Shown one piece after another: positions 54,590 through 63,254 of a stretch of 64,000 nt of DNA. Location: contig NZ_JABFCZ010000003.1 of the NCBI RefSeq assembly GCF_014692675.1, positions 1 to 64,000 of the forward strand, in the 5' to 3' direction. The position numbers were made by a program, and so were the translations under genes. This DNA comes from Roseibium aggregatum. Its GTDB lineage: Bacteria; Pseudomonadota; Alphaproteobacteria; Rhizobiales; Stappiaceae. The notes under the pieces are model-generated. The model worked only from the letters and a program-made list of their open reading frames with translations. It did no database searches and was not told where the DNA came from. How positions within the stretch are numbered: the first letter of the stretch is position 1; the number at the start of each line of letters is the position of its first letter.

Positions 54590-56374
54590 TTACTGTCCCG
54601 CAGGTTTGGGCGGTTGTCCGGTGTTCTGGCCGCCGATGCTTGCCCCGAGAAGGGCCGCCGCACCCGCAAGTCCGGCGCCGTCGCCACCGACGATGGTATT
54701 CGGCACCAGCTTGCCGACCAACCCGACAAGCTCGGGTTTGCGTTCCAGTGACGCAAGCAGCTTTTCAAGGGCCTGGAGCAGGGCGACCCGATCCTGGCCG
54801 AGCACGTCGACCTGGGCGCGCTGGCCGCGGGCAAGCTCCTCCAGATACTGGCGTTCGGCGCGGCCGAGAGCGGCGCGCTCCTGCTCACGCTGGGTGGCGA
54901 CCTGAACCGCGATCTGGGCTTCCACCAGGCGCGGCTGTTCGTCGGCGGTGGAGCGGGCCTGTTCGGTCTCGATGCGCTTTTGCTGGGCGTCGGTTTCCCG
55001 CTCATAGGCGATCGACAACTGGTCTGCGAGCTGGACGCGCAGGCGCGACACCAGGAGTTCCGGCGGGATCGCCGGTTCGCCGAGGCGGATTTCGCGGATG
55101 TCGACGCCGGCCTTGTTGCCTTCAATCTTGATCTGCGCCTCGATGGTTTGTTCCAGTGCGTCCCGGTTTTCAATGAGGTCCAGCACCCGCGTCGGGCGGA
55201 CGGTGTAGGTGATCGGGGAGACCACCGCGCCGCTGGCATCCTTGTTGGGAACCCGGATCGAGGCGCCGGCCACGTTGCGCACGATGGAACGGATTGCGGG
55301 CGTCAGGATGCGGTTCTCGATCTCTTCAAGACCGCCGACCGAGCCGACCACCACGGGCGCATTCGCCGGATCCACCTGGACCAGGGCGCGCAGCTCCAGC
55401 GGAATGTCCCAGCCCTCGACCTTGACGAAGACCGCCCGGTCGGCGGCATCATCCGGCATCGGTTCGTTGACCGACCGCTCGGTCTGCTTGATATCGCCTT
55501 CCTGATCGACGGAAAGGTCGATGATCCGCTTGGTGTAGCCGCCCTTGTATTCCCAGGTCTGGACACGGGTGTCGACCAGGGTGACCTCATAGGCCTGGCG
55601 ATTCAGGTAATAGGCGCCGGGGAAAAGCGGGTCCTTCCAGATGCCGACGCAGCCGCGCGGCACCAGCGGCACGGACAGCGCTTCGCGGGAGGCTTGCGAT
55701 GCCGAGACTTCCTCCTCCACGCAGTTGATGCCCGGCTGGCTGACGTTGGACTTGACCACGCCCACGTGGCCGGCCGGAATGATCGTGGCGTTGGTCCCCT
55801 GGTCGAGCCGGACATCGAACAGATAGCGGTTCAGGCGGTATTGGCCCGGCTTCAGCACCGTTTCCTGGGGACCGCGCAGACCGCCCTTGGTCAGGAACAC
55901 ATCGGCCTTCAGCATGTCGCCCATGTCTTCGTCCGGGATGGCCGGCGCCATGAACATACCCGACGGCATGGCCTTACCGTCCAGGGTGGTCAGCTGGCCG
56001 TAGTAGCCTTCGGGAATCGTGACCACGTCGAATTCCTCGAAGTCATAAAGGACGCGCACCAGCGGAATGAAGTGAAAACCGGGGCCGAGAATTTCCGCCT
56101 GCGGGCCCTTTTCGCCGTTGAGCGCGATGATTCTGCCCGGCGGCAGTTCCTTGAAGGCGTAGATCCGCTTCAGGTGGCCGACCTGGTTGGCGTCCACGAA
56201 TATGAAGGAGGTCGACGCCAGCATGAACAGGCCGATACCCAGGGCGACGATCCCGCCGAGTGGGCCATAAATGAGCCGGCCGATTCTGGATACGGGCGTC
56301 GAAGGACCCGGGCGGCGGACAATCATGATGATGCCTGCGATAACGGCGACGACGCCGATCAGGACTTCGAGCAT
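54590..56374 (-). CDS. SPFH/band-7 domain membrane protein
   Basis: The 594-residue protein has two N-terminal membrane segments (VLIGVVAVIAGIIMIV; LGGIVALGIGLFMLASTSFI), then an SPFH region with FVDANQVGHLKR and a long band-7 domain, ending in a coiled-coil section (~470-545, RIETEQARSTADEQPRLVEA) and a short C-terminal Gly/Pro tail. SPFH proteins form large rings at membranes that organise proteases or microdomains. The single gene has no obvious protease partner nearby. Confidence 0.85.
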   Translation of the reverse strand: MLEVLIGVVAVIAGIIMIVRRPGPSTPVSRIGRLIYGPLGGIVALGIGLFMLASTSFIFVDANQVGHLKRIYAFKELPPGRIIALNGEKGPQAEILGPGFHFIPLVRVLYDFEEFDVVTIPEGYYGQLTTLDGKAMPSGMFMAPAIPDEDMGDMLKADVFLTKGGLRGPQETVLKPGQYRLNRYLFDVRLDQGTNATIIPAGHVGVVKSNVSQPGINCVEEEVSASQASREALSVPLVPRGCVGIWKDPLFPGAYYLNRQAYEVTLVDTRVQTWEYKGGYTKRIIDLSVDQEGDIKQTERSVNEPMPDDAADRAVFVKVEGWDIPLELRALVQVDPANAPVVVGSVGGLEEIENRILTPAIRSIVRNVAGASIRVPNKDASGAVVSPITYTVRPTRVLDLIENRDALEQTIEAQIKIEGNKAGVDIREIRLGEPAIPPELLVSRLRVQLADQLSIAYERETDAQQKRIETEQARSTADEQPRLVEAQIAVQVATQREQERAALGRAERQYLEELARGQRAQVDVLGQDRVALLQALEKLLASLERKPELVGLVGKLVPNTIVGGDGAGLAGAAALLGASIGGQNTGQPPKPAGQ

Positions 56375-56505
56375 GGCATTTCTCCGAATCGTCTTTCTGG
56401 TGCCTTTGGAGCGAGTCGCTCTTGCAGCTTACGCAACGAAATCAGGCTTCCAAAACAGAATTGTGTCTGAGGGGGGCTGCGGGCGGTCAAAATGGCCGAA
56501 CGTGC

Positions 56506-56534
56506 AAAGACCTCCGGGTGGTCCGGAGGTCTTT
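56506..56534. terminator. Hairpin downstream of the glycine-zipper gene, probable terminator
   Basis: AAAGACCTCCGG (56506-56517) and CCGGAGGTCTTT (56523-56534) form a perfect 12-bp stem with a five-base loop. It lies just after the minus-strand gene's stop; the T-run is short. Confidence 0.65.
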
Positions 56535-56562
56535 CGCAATCAGGTGATCTGCTCTTGTCGGA

Positions 56563-56871
56563 TCAATAGTTGCAGACGCGGCGGTAGCCGACGACCACAT
56601 ACTGGCCGTAATAGGGATCCCAGCGGCGAACGGCCCTGCTGTGGCAGTGATACGGGCGGGGAGCCGGGCGATAGCCGTAGCCGTATCCGGGGCCATATCC
56701 GTTGTTGTATTGCGAGCCGATGATGGCTCCGGTTGCCAGTCCGATGACGGCGCCGGCCGCGAACGCGCCGTTGCGGCCGTTCTTGGCATCTGCGGTCTGG
56801 GTCGTGACGGTCATAGCGGACGTGGCGATGACTGCGACGGCCATGGTGGTCACTGCGATTTTCTTGAACAT
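56563..56871 (-). CDS. Exported glycine-zipper protein
   Basis: The 102-residue protein has a signal peptide (MFKKIAVTTMAVAVIATSAM, cleavage near TADAKNG), a glycine zipper GAFAAGAVIGLATGAIIGSQ that probably sits in a membrane, then a Tyr/Gly/Pro-rich stretch (GYGPGYGYGYRPAPRPYH) and a conserved end with RRWDPYYGQYVVVGYRRVCNY-like residues. Such proteins are common in Hyphomicrobiales and are linked to the envelope, without known function. Confidence 0.75.
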   Translation of the reverse strand: MFKKIAVTTMAVAVIATSAMTVTTQTADAKNGRNGAFAAGAVIGLATGAIIGSQYNNGYGPGYGYGYRPAPRPYHCHSRAVRRWDPYYGQYVVVGYRRVCNY

Positions 56872-57036
56872 TGTCTTTCCCTCTGCTTTCCGGCGGGTCG
56901 GAAATTCCCGCCGCCGATGAGGAAAAGCTACACGTAGATGACCTTGCGTAATGTGATGGCGGTCACGCTTGGTGCGTTTGCCTGAACAGGCGCGCCGGGC
57001 GGCTTTCCCGACGCGCCAACCAGGTTTTCGGCCGCG

Positions 57037-58017
57037 CTAGGCCGCGATACGTGCGGCAGCCTCCAGCCCGGCAATGTCGATCTTCTTCATCGACATGAGG
57101 GCATCGAAGACGTGCTGCGCTGTCTGCGGCCCGCCGGAGCGGATGAGCCGCGGCAGGGCCTTGGGCACGATCTGCCAGTGGACGCCGAACCTGTCCTTGA
57201 GCCAGCCGCACTGGCCTTCCTCGCCGCCGTCGGCAATCAGCTCCCGCCACAGCCGGTCGGTCTCCTCCTGGGTGTCGGTCAGGACCGAGATCGAGGCGAG
57301 ATGGGACGAAACCGGGTTCGGGTTGCCGTTCATGGTCATGTAGGCGGTGCCGGCGAGGGAAAACTCGACAACCAGCGCCGGGCCGTTCGGGTCCGGCCGG
57401 ACGACGGAGTCGATCCTGCTGTCGGGCAGGAGAGACACATAGAAGCGGGCGGCCTCTTCGGCCTGCTCGGGCAGGAAGAAGCAGGGCCGGGTCTTGGCCG
57501 CGAATTCCGGTTGGCCGGGGATAGGGGCGTCGCTCGCTTCGAGCGAGCGCGCCAGTGCATCAAGCTGTGCCGATGCAGCGGTCCAGCCGGGTTCGAAACC
57601 CATCTCCAGATGCTTGTTCTTGTCCTCTTCGTTTTTGTGCCTTGCGCCCCAGATCATCCGGGTATGACCATCCTCCGTGTCGGAGAGGTCAACGTAGCCG
57701 GTCATGAACGGGTTGGGCGCCGGGACAAATCCTTCCGCGTAGGCGTCGGTGAAGACGAGCCGCTCGCCCGGTTTGATCTCCAGGCAAACCCCCTTGTTGT
57801 CCATCCGTTCGCCGTTCGGACCGACCATCACTGTATTCATGCGGCCGCCCGGTTTCAGGTCGAATTCGGCCTCGGCAACCGACCAGGGCTTCGGGCAGAA
57901 CCACTGCCTGAAAAGGTCCGGTTCGCTCCAGCAGCGCCAGACCGCGCTGCGCGGCGCCTTGATGATGCGCTCGATTTCCAGGCTCAGGTCGGTATTGCGG
58001 AATTGCACTTCACTCAT
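57037..58017 (-). CDS. Fusion of AHSA1-type SRPBCC domain and VOC (PhnB-like) domain
   Basis: The 326-residue protein has an AHSA1/SRPBCC domain at ~10-155 (IERIIKAPRSAVWRCWSEP, FDLKPGGRMNTVMVGPNGE, MGFEPGWTAASAQLDALA) and a PhnB/3-demethylubiquinone-like VOC domain at ~170-310 (PCFFLPEQAEEAARFYVSLL, FGVHWQIVPKAL). Both fold types bind small hydrophobic ligands; together they may chelate or modify one. Its gene lies 26 bases after tetR on the same strand, so the regulator likely controls it. The function is unknown. Confidence 0.8.
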   Translation of the reverse strand: MSEVQFRNTDLSLEIERIIKAPRSAVWRCWSEPDLFRQWFCPKPWSVAEAEFDLKPGGRMNTVMVGPNGERMDNKGVCLEIKPGERLVFTDAYAEGFVPAPNPFMTGYVDLSDTEDGHTRMIWGARHKNEEDKNKHLEMGFEPGWTAASAQLDALARSLEASDAPIPGQPEFAAKTRPCFFLPEQAEEAARFYVSLLPDSRIDSVVRPDPNGPALVVEFSLAGTAYMTMNGNPNPVSSHLASISVLTDTQEETDRLWRELIADGGEEGQCGWLKDRFGVHWQIVPKALPRLIRSGGPQTAQHVFDALMSMKKIDIAGLEAAARIAA

Positions 58018-58043
58018 GAGACTTCCTCCCTTTGAACAAATGA

Positions 58044-58670
58044 CTAAGCGGGCAGATTGAAGAGAAGCCGGACATAGCGTGTCAGGTGGTCGATGCTGTC
58101 GATGGCCTGTTGCGGCTCGTTGCGCGCCTTGGCGACGATGAAACCGCCCTGGATGACGGCCTGGGTGTGAAGCGCCAGGCTTTCCGCGCTGCAGGGCAGG
58201 GTGATCCTGTGACGCTCCGCGGCCGCGGCGATATCGGCAACGAGCGTGTCCGCATGTCCGCAGATGCTGTCGGCGCAGGCCTCCCGGATGGCGGGGCTGG
58301 TGTCGTAGACTTCCTGCGTCATGGTGCCGACAAGGCAGGTGAACTCCGGAACCGAGCCAGCAATCAGCGCCTTGCGGAAGTCCAGATAGCCGAGAAGCCG
58401 GTCGAGCGGGTCTTCATGATCATGATAGGGGGCCCCTTTAAAAAGGGCGCCGGTGACCTGCGACCAGTAGTCGGCGGCGGCGACGGCCAGATCGTCCTTC
58501 GTCTTGAAATGGTGAAAGAAGGCGCCCTTCGTCACGCCGGCGGCCCTGCACAAGTCGTCGACGCTGGTAGCAGCGTAACCTTGGGCACGGATGACGCTGA
58601 GCGCCGCCTCCAGCAGCTTGGTGCGGGCTACCGCTTTTCTCTTGTTTTTGGGTTCGGATGAGCTTGTCAT
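58044..58670 (-). CDS. TetR-family transcriptional regulator
   Basis: The 208-residue repressor has an N-terminal helix-turn-helix (TKLLEAALSVIRAQGYAATS then DLCRAAGVTKGAFFHHFKTK) and a C-terminal ligand domain with no clear subfamily. A 22-bp perfect palindrome lies 6 bases before its start codon, the expected self-operator. The AHSA1-VOC gene follows in the same direction and is the likely target. The ligand is unknown; thiol-reactive electrophiles or aromatics are common for this class. Confidence 0.88.
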   Translation of the reverse strand: MTSSSEPKNKRKAVARTKLLEAALSVIRAQGYAATSVDDLCRAAGVTKGAFFHHFKTKDDLAVAAADYWSQVTGALFKGAPYHDHEDPLDRLLGYLDFRKALIAGSVPEFTCLVGTMTQEVYDTSPAIREACADSICGHADTLVADIAAAAERHRITLPCSAESLALHTQAVIQGGFIVAKARNEPQQAIDSIDHLTRYVRLLFNLPA

Positions 58671-58676
58671 GCTTTA

Positions 58677-58698
58677 ACATACCAACCGGTTGGTATGT
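58677..58698. promoter_or_regulatory. TetR-type operator, 22-bp perfect palindrome
   Basis: ACATACCAACC followed by its exact complement GGTTGGTATGT, i.e. an uninterrupted palindrome just upstream of the tetR start. Position and size fit binding of a TetR dimer and autoregulation of the tetR/AHSA1-VOC operon. Confidence 0.85.
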
Positions 58699-58892
58699 GA
58701 GTCAATCGGTATGGATCCTGTTTCGGTTTTCTGTTTTTCTGACCCTGCGGGAGGTTCCCGGCAGCGGACCGTCGATTGCGCCCCTCAGCCGGGGAAAGAA
58801 AAGGCGGTGCAAACACCTCTCGACGCGCCGGAAAACCGGCGCTACAAGCCGATTAGCAAAAAAAGAATTCGGGTGGTCCGGGGAGGGCCGTG

Positions 58893-60077
58893 ATGAAAGC
58901 GACAAATCCCGTCTTTACCGGTCTGGAAACGACCATCTTCGAAACCATGTCGCGGCTCGCCATGACGCACAAGGCGGTCAATCTGGGTCAGGGCTTTCCG
59001 GATGTGGACGGTCCGCTCGATATCCGCCAGGCTGCGGCCGATGCGTTGATTTCCGGCCCGAACCAGTATCCGCCGATGCTGGGCCTGCCCGAATTGCGCC
59101 AGGCGGTGGCCGCTGCCAACAAGCGTTTCTACGGTCTCGACATCGACTGGCAGAGCCAGGTGATCGTCACTTCGGGTGCCACGGAAGCCCTCGCCGACTG
59201 CCTGGTGGCGCTGGTCGAGCCCGGCGACGAGGTGATCCTGATCGAGCCGCTGTATGACTGTTATCTGCCCATGGTGAAGCGGGCGGGCGGGATACCGGTG
59301 CGGTTGCGCGTCACCCCGCCGGAATGGGCGCTCGATCTGGATGCGCTGGAGCGCGCGTTCAACGACCGCACCAAGGCAATCCTGATCAACAACCCGATGA
59401 ACCCGACCGCCAAGGTCTTTTCCGATGAAGAACTGCAGGCGATCGCCGACCTGTGTGTCCGCCACGATGTCTTCGCCATTTGCGACGAGGTCTATGAGCA
59501 CCTTCTGTTCGACGGCGCCAGACACCGGCCGCTGATGACCTTCGACGGCATGGCGGACCGTTGTGTGCGTATCGGCTCCGCAGGCAAGACCTTCTCGCTG
59601 ACCGGCTGGAAGGTCGGCTACATCACCGGCGCGCAGGAGTTGATCGACCCGATCGCCAAGGCGCACCAGTACGTGACCTTCACCACCCCGCCGAACCTGC
59701 AGAAGGCCGTCGCCTTCGGGCTGGGCAAGGACGAGAGCTACTATGACGGCCTGTCGGCCGAGCTCCAGGCCAAACGCGATTTGATGGCTTCCGGACTGGA
59801 AAAACTCGGCTTCGGTGTTCTTCCCTGCGCGGCCACCTATTTCCTGACCTGCGATATTTCCGGTCTCGGCCTCGGCGACAATGACATCGAGGTCTGCCGC
59901 AAGATGGTGGAAGAAGCCGGGGTTGCCGTGGTTCCGGTTTCCGCCTTCTATGGCGACGAGGCGCCGGGGAATTTCATCCGATTCTGCTTCTGCAAGCAGG
60001 ACAGCGTGATCGAAGAGGCCATCGCGCGTCTGTCCGACTGGATGGCACCCGTTGCCGCCGGTGCCATAGGGAATTAG
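58893..60077 (+). CDS. Class I/II aminotransferase
   Basis: This ~394-residue PLP enzyme (fold type I) has VNLGQGFPDVDGP, TSGATEALADCL, NNPMNPTAKVFS, the SCDEVYEHL-type ICDEVYEHL and the PLP lysine in SAGKTFSLTGWKVGY. These are typical of the kynurenine/methionine-type aminotransferase group. It starts with GTG/ATG after GGGGAGGGCC. It is followed 12 bases later by an asparaginase gene, so an operon for amino-acid use is likely. The exact substrate is not determined. Confidence 0.88.
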   Translation: MKATNPVFTGLETTIFETMSRLAMTHKAVNLGQGFPDVDGPLDIRQAAADALISGPNQYPPMLGLPELRQAVAAANKRFYGLDIDWQSQVIVTSGATEALADCLVALVEPGDEVILIEPLYDCYLPMVKRAGGIPVRLRVTPPEWALDLDALERAFNDRTKAILINNPMNPTAKVFSDEELQAIADLCVRHDVFAICDEVYEHLLFDGARHRPLMTFDGMADRCVRIGSAGKTFSLTGWKVGYITGAQELIDPIAKAHQYVTFTTPPNLQKAVAFGLGKDESYYDGLSAELQAKRDLMASGLEKLGFGVLPCAATYFLTCDISGLGLGDNDIEVCRKMVEEAGVAVVPVSAFYGDEAPGNFIRFCFCKQDSVIEEAIARLSDWMAPVAAGAIGN

Positions 60078-60089
60078 GAGCCTTTTTGC

Positions 60090-61118
60090 ATGACAAACCC
60101 CGTTGCCGTCGAAGTCACGCGCGGAACGCTGGTCGAAAGCTTTCATCGGGGCACCGTCGCCGTGGCCGACACGACGGGCAGGCTCGTCTGCGCGATCGGA
60201 AATACGCGCGAGCGGGTCTTTCCGCGCTCCGCCATCAAGGCGTTTCAGGCCTTGCCGCTGGTGGAATCGGGAGCGGCCGATGCGCTCGACTTCGACGATG
60301 CGGAGCTGGCCCTTGCCTGTGCCTCCCACTCCGGCGAGGCGGTGCATGTCAATGCGGCGCGGGTGATGCTGATCAAGGCGGGGCTTTCCGAAGACGACCT
60401 GGAATGCGGCTCCCACTGGCCCCGGCGCATGGAAGATATCGCCGACCTGATCCGCGCCGACGAGACGCCATGTCCCTTGCACAACAATTGTTCGGGTAAG
60501 CATGCCGGTTTTCTTGGACTGGCAAAGGTTATGGGCGTGCCGACGCGAGGCTATGTGCTGCCCGATCATCCGGTGCAGCAGGAAATCAAGGCCGTGCTGG
60601 AACAGTTGACCGGCGACACGCTGACCTCGGACATCTGCGGCACCGACGGCTGTTCGATCCCGACCTATGCGACCCCGCTGGAAAGCTTTGCCCGGGCCTT
60701 TGCCTGTTTCGGAACCGGCGAGGGACTGGACCCTGAACGGGCCAAGGCAGCGGAACGGATCTACGAGGCCTGCGTCAACGAGCCATTCATGGTGGCCGGC
60801 ACCGACCGGTTCTGCACCGATGTGATGGCAGCCTTCAACGGCCGGGTCTTCGTAAAGACCGGGGCGGAAGGCGTGTTCTGCGGCGCCGTTCCCGAACTCG
60901 GTCTCGGCATCGCGCTCAAATGCGACGACGGCGCCACCCGCGCCTCGGAAGTGATGATGGCGGCCGTTCTGGAAGCCATGCTCGAGATGAACGAGGACGA
61001 AGCCAGGACCCTCGACCGGCTGGTTAATCCGCCGGTGCTGACCCGCCGCGAGGTTCAGGCCGGCGAAGTCCGTCCGGGCAAGGATTTTCTGGCAAGTCTG
61101 AAATCCGCACTGTCCTGA
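60090..61118 (+). CDS. L-asparaginase, Rhizobium etli ReAV type
   Basis: The 342-residue enzyme hydrolyses asparagine to aspartate and ammonia. It belongs to the class 3 (R. etli ReAV/AnsA-type) family: PRSAIKAFQ carries the Ser47/Lys50 pair, CASHSGE (Ser79) the second serine, and NNCSGKHAG (Cys134, Lys137) with SDICGTDGCSIP the zinc site. The spacing agrees with the published ReAV layout to within one residue. It differs from the classical AnsA/AnsB fold. It lies between an aminotransferase and a dimethylarginine hydrolase gene. Confidence 0.92.
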   Translation: MTNPVAVEVTRGTLVESFHRGTVAVADTTGRLVCAIGNTRERVFPRSAIKAFQALPLVESGAADALDFDDAELALACASHSGEAVHVNAARVMLIKAGLSEDDLECGSHWPRRMEDIADLIRADETPCPLHNNCSGKHAGFLGLAKVMGVPTRGYVLPDHPVQQEIKAVLEQLTGDTLTSDICGTDGCSIPTYATPLESFARAFACFGTGEGLDPERAKAAERIYEACVNEPFMVAGTDRFCTDVMAAFNGRVFVKTGAEGVFCGAVPELGLGIALKCDDGATRASEVMMAAVLEAMLEMNEDEARTLDRLVNPPVLTRREVQAGEVRPGKDFLASLKSALS

Positions 61119-61150
61119 AGTCCCTGCCCTCCAGACACAAGGGATCTGTG

Positions 61151-61951
61151 ATGCCCCGCCGCGAAGGCCTGTCCTGGCGCTTTACCCATGCCATCACCCG
61201 CACACCCGCCGACAGCGTGGCAAACGGTTTGCGCGCGGTTGATGCGGGAGATCCGAGCGGCGCGGCGTTTCGGGCCGAACATGCGGCCTATGTGCAGGCG
61301 CTTGAAGCGGCCGGCCTGACCGTGGATGTCCTGCCGCCGCTCGAGGCCTATCCCGACAGCTGTTTCGTCGAGGATCCGGCATTCTGCTTGCCCGACGGCG
61401 CGATCCTGCTGCGGCCCGGCGCGGAAAGCCGGAAGGGGGAGGCAGAAGAAATCCGCGCGGCGCTGGAAAGCCGTTTCGACCGGGTTGTTGAAATCCCGGG
61501 CAGCGGTCATGTGGACGGTGGCGACGTGCTGACGCTCGACGACGAGATCCTCATCGGCCTGTCCGCCCGGACAGACCGGGAGGGCGCTGAAGCCTTTGCC
61601 GGTTTGCTTGACCAATGGGGCTATAACGCCCGCGTCGCCGAAACGCCGGAGGGCGTGCTGCATTTCAAGACAGCCTGTTCCACCCTCGGAGAGGGCGTGA
61701 TCCTGGCAACGAAGGTGATGATCGACAGCGGCTTTTTCGGCAGCCGCAGAACGATCGCCGTGCCGGACGGTGAGGACTACGCGGCCAATGTCATCCGCGT
61801 GAACGACGTGGTTCTCGTCCCCGAAGGCTATCCGGAAACGCAGGCTGCAATAGAAGCAGGCGGGTTCCGGACAGTGACCGTGCCGACCCACCAGGCGCGC
61901 AAGGTGGACGGCGGCCTGTCCTGCCTGTCGCTGCGGTTCTCAAAAGCCTGA
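61151..61951 (+). CDS. Dimethylarginine dimethylaminohydrolase (DDAH)
   Basis: The ~266-residue pentein-fold enzyme cleaves dimethyl-arginine to citrulline and dimethylamine. The catalytic set is visible: PDSCFVEDPAF, SGHVDGGDVL with the active His, and GGLSCLSLRF with the nucleophilic Cys near the C-terminus. An arginine deiminase role is less likely at this length. The start is ATG 61151 after AGGGATCTGTG. It is last in the aminotransferase-asparaginase operon. Confidence 0.88.
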   Translation: MPRREGLSWRFTHAITRTPADSVANGLRAVDAGDPSGAAFRAEHAAYVQALEAAGLTVDVLPPLEAYPDSCFVEDPAFCLPDGAILLRPGAESRKGEAEEIRAALESRFDRVVEIPGSGHVDGGDVLTLDDEILIGLSARTDREGAEAFAGLLDQWGYNARVAETPEGVLHFKTACSTLGEGVILATKVMIDSGFFGSRRTIAVPDGEDYAANVIRVNDVVLVPEGYPETQAAIEAGGFRTVTVPTHQARKVDGGLSCLSLRFSKA

Positions 61952-61982
61952 CAGAGATCCTGGTCCGATCCCGGAAGACCAG

Positions 61983-62468
61983 TCAGTGATTGGCGCTCTT
62001 TTCGACGACGACCTCGACCGGCAGTTTGCCGGCGCTGCCGAAATCGAGAACGACTTCGAACTGGTCGCCTTCCTTGACCGTCTTCTTCAGACCGGACAGC
62101 CAGATGTGCTCCCGCCACTTGGCCATACCGAACGGCTTGTTCGGGCGCAATTCGATGCTGTCGGGCCAGCTCACCGCGCCGTCCTTTGAAATCCGGAACC
62201 GGGTTTGCTCCGCAATCGGGCTGGAAGCGCCGACAAGCTGGAGGGCCTCGGCTCCGGTGTTGAGGATCGGGCCATAGACCGCGATCCCGTCTTCGCCGTC
62301 GGCGGGCGGCGGCGCCCAGACATGGCCGACCATGATGCCGTGCAGGTTGTAGCTGTGCGCCTTGGCGCGGTCAGGCAAATGCCCGATCGCAAGGGCCAGG
62401 ATGGCGGCAGCCAACAGGAGCGGAGCACGGGACAGGGAAAGATGTCGCATCGTCAAAAGCCGTTTCAT
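61983..62468 (-). CDS. Periplasmic copper chaperone PCu(A)C-type
   Basis: The 161-residue protein has a signal peptide (LLLAAAILALAIGHLP, cleavage near AKAHS) and one PCu(A)C domain (HGIMVGHVWAP ... AVYGPILNTGAEAL ... FGMAKWREHIWLSGLKKTV). It would deliver Cu(I) to cytochrome c oxidase assembly. Its metal site is atypical: His-Met of the first part is replaced, and the second part reads REHIWLSG instead of HxM. The start overlaps the cox11 end by ATGA, so the two are coupled. Confidence 0.85.
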   Translation of the reverse strand: MKRLLTMRHLSLSRAPLLLAAAILALAIGHLPDRAKAHSYNLHGIMVGHVWAPPPADGEDGIAVYGPILNTGAEALQLVGASSPIAEQTRFRISKDGAVSWPDSIELRPNKPFGMAKWREHIWLSGLKKTVKEGDQFEVVLDFGSAGKLPVEVVVEKSANH

Positions 62469-63118
62469 TGTCTGGGGGCGTCGTTTTCGAACTGGGCCGA
62501 GGCCGTGCTCTTCAGCTTCGCGTCCTTTTCTTCCGACCCGGCCTTCAGGTCGCGGGCCGCTGCGACCTCTTTCGCCGACAGGTTCTTCTGGCGGAAGAAC
62601 GTATAGGACAGGGTGATGTCATGGGCGTCCTTGGCGTCGCTGTCCTTCAGCATTTCCTCGTCGACATAAAAGACGAGCGGCATGCGGGCACTCTCGCCGG
62701 GACCAAGCTTTTCCTGGGTGAAGCAGAAGCACTCGATCTTGAAGAAATAGGGCGCGGCCTGATACGGCGTGACGTTGTAGGTCGCCTGGGCGATCTGCGT
62801 CTCGTCGCTGTTGTTCTTGGCGTAGTAGTAGACCTTCGTCGGCTCTTCGATCCGGGCCTCGACCTTGTGCTGTTCCGGACGGAACTCCCAGGAGAGACCG
62901 GGGGCCACATTGGCGTCGAAGGAGACGGTGACTTTTTCATTGGACGTCTTGGTGTCCGATTCCTTGGCGACTGCGCGCTGCACGGTTCCGCCGTAGCCGG
63001 TCAGATTGCAGAACATCCGGTAAAGGGTCGGAGAATAGCTCACCAGCCCGGTCGGTATCGCCAGCAGGATTCCGGTGACCGCGAGAATCTTTGCATGTCG
63101 GAAGCGTTTGTCGCTCAT
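62465..63118 (-). CDS. ctaG: Cytochrome c oxidase assembly protein CtaG/Cox11
   Basis: The 217-residue protein has one N-terminal transmembrane helix (ILAVTGILLAIPTGLVSYSP) and an extracytoplasmic domain with the copper-binding ECFCFTQEKL. It inserts CuB into subunit I of aa3-type oxidase. In many alphaproteobacteria ctaG lies in the cta operon; here only the PCu(A)C gene is next to it. A perfect 20-bp palindrome sits 13 bases upstream of the start. Confidence 0.92.
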   Translation of the reverse strand: MSDKRFRHAKILAVTGILLAIPTGLVSYSPTLYRMFCNLTGYGGTVQRAVAKESDTKTSNEKVTVSFDANVAPGLSWEFRPEQHKVEARIEEPTKVYYYAKNNSDETQIAQATYNVTPYQAAPYFFKIECFCFTQEKLGPGESARMPLVFYVDEEMLKDSDAKDAHDITLSYTFFRQKNLSAKEVAAARDLKAGSEEKDAKLKSTASAQFENDAPRQ

Positions 63119-63131
63119 TCCACCCGTCCTG

Positions 63132-63151
63132 ATACCAATTGCAATTGGTAT
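63132..63151. promoter_or_regulatory. 20-bp perfect palindrome upstream of ctaG
   Basis: ATACCAATTG followed by its complement CAATTGGTAT. It lies 13 bases before the ctaG start and could be an operator or a dispersed palindromic repeat; nothing else in the window matches it. Confidence 0.7.
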
Positions 63152-63254
63152 AGCTCCCCAACTGCGGGAGTCCTAACATAGGTTGAGATACCGATGCCGC
63201 GACAACACCGCGCACGCGATCGGGCCCCGGTAAGGTTGTTGGCGCAGCCGCCGG

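Noticed and set aside
54980..56470. 496-residue plus-strand ORF over the SPFH gene
   Set aside because: It lies opposite a clear SPFH coding region; composition is typical of a shadow.
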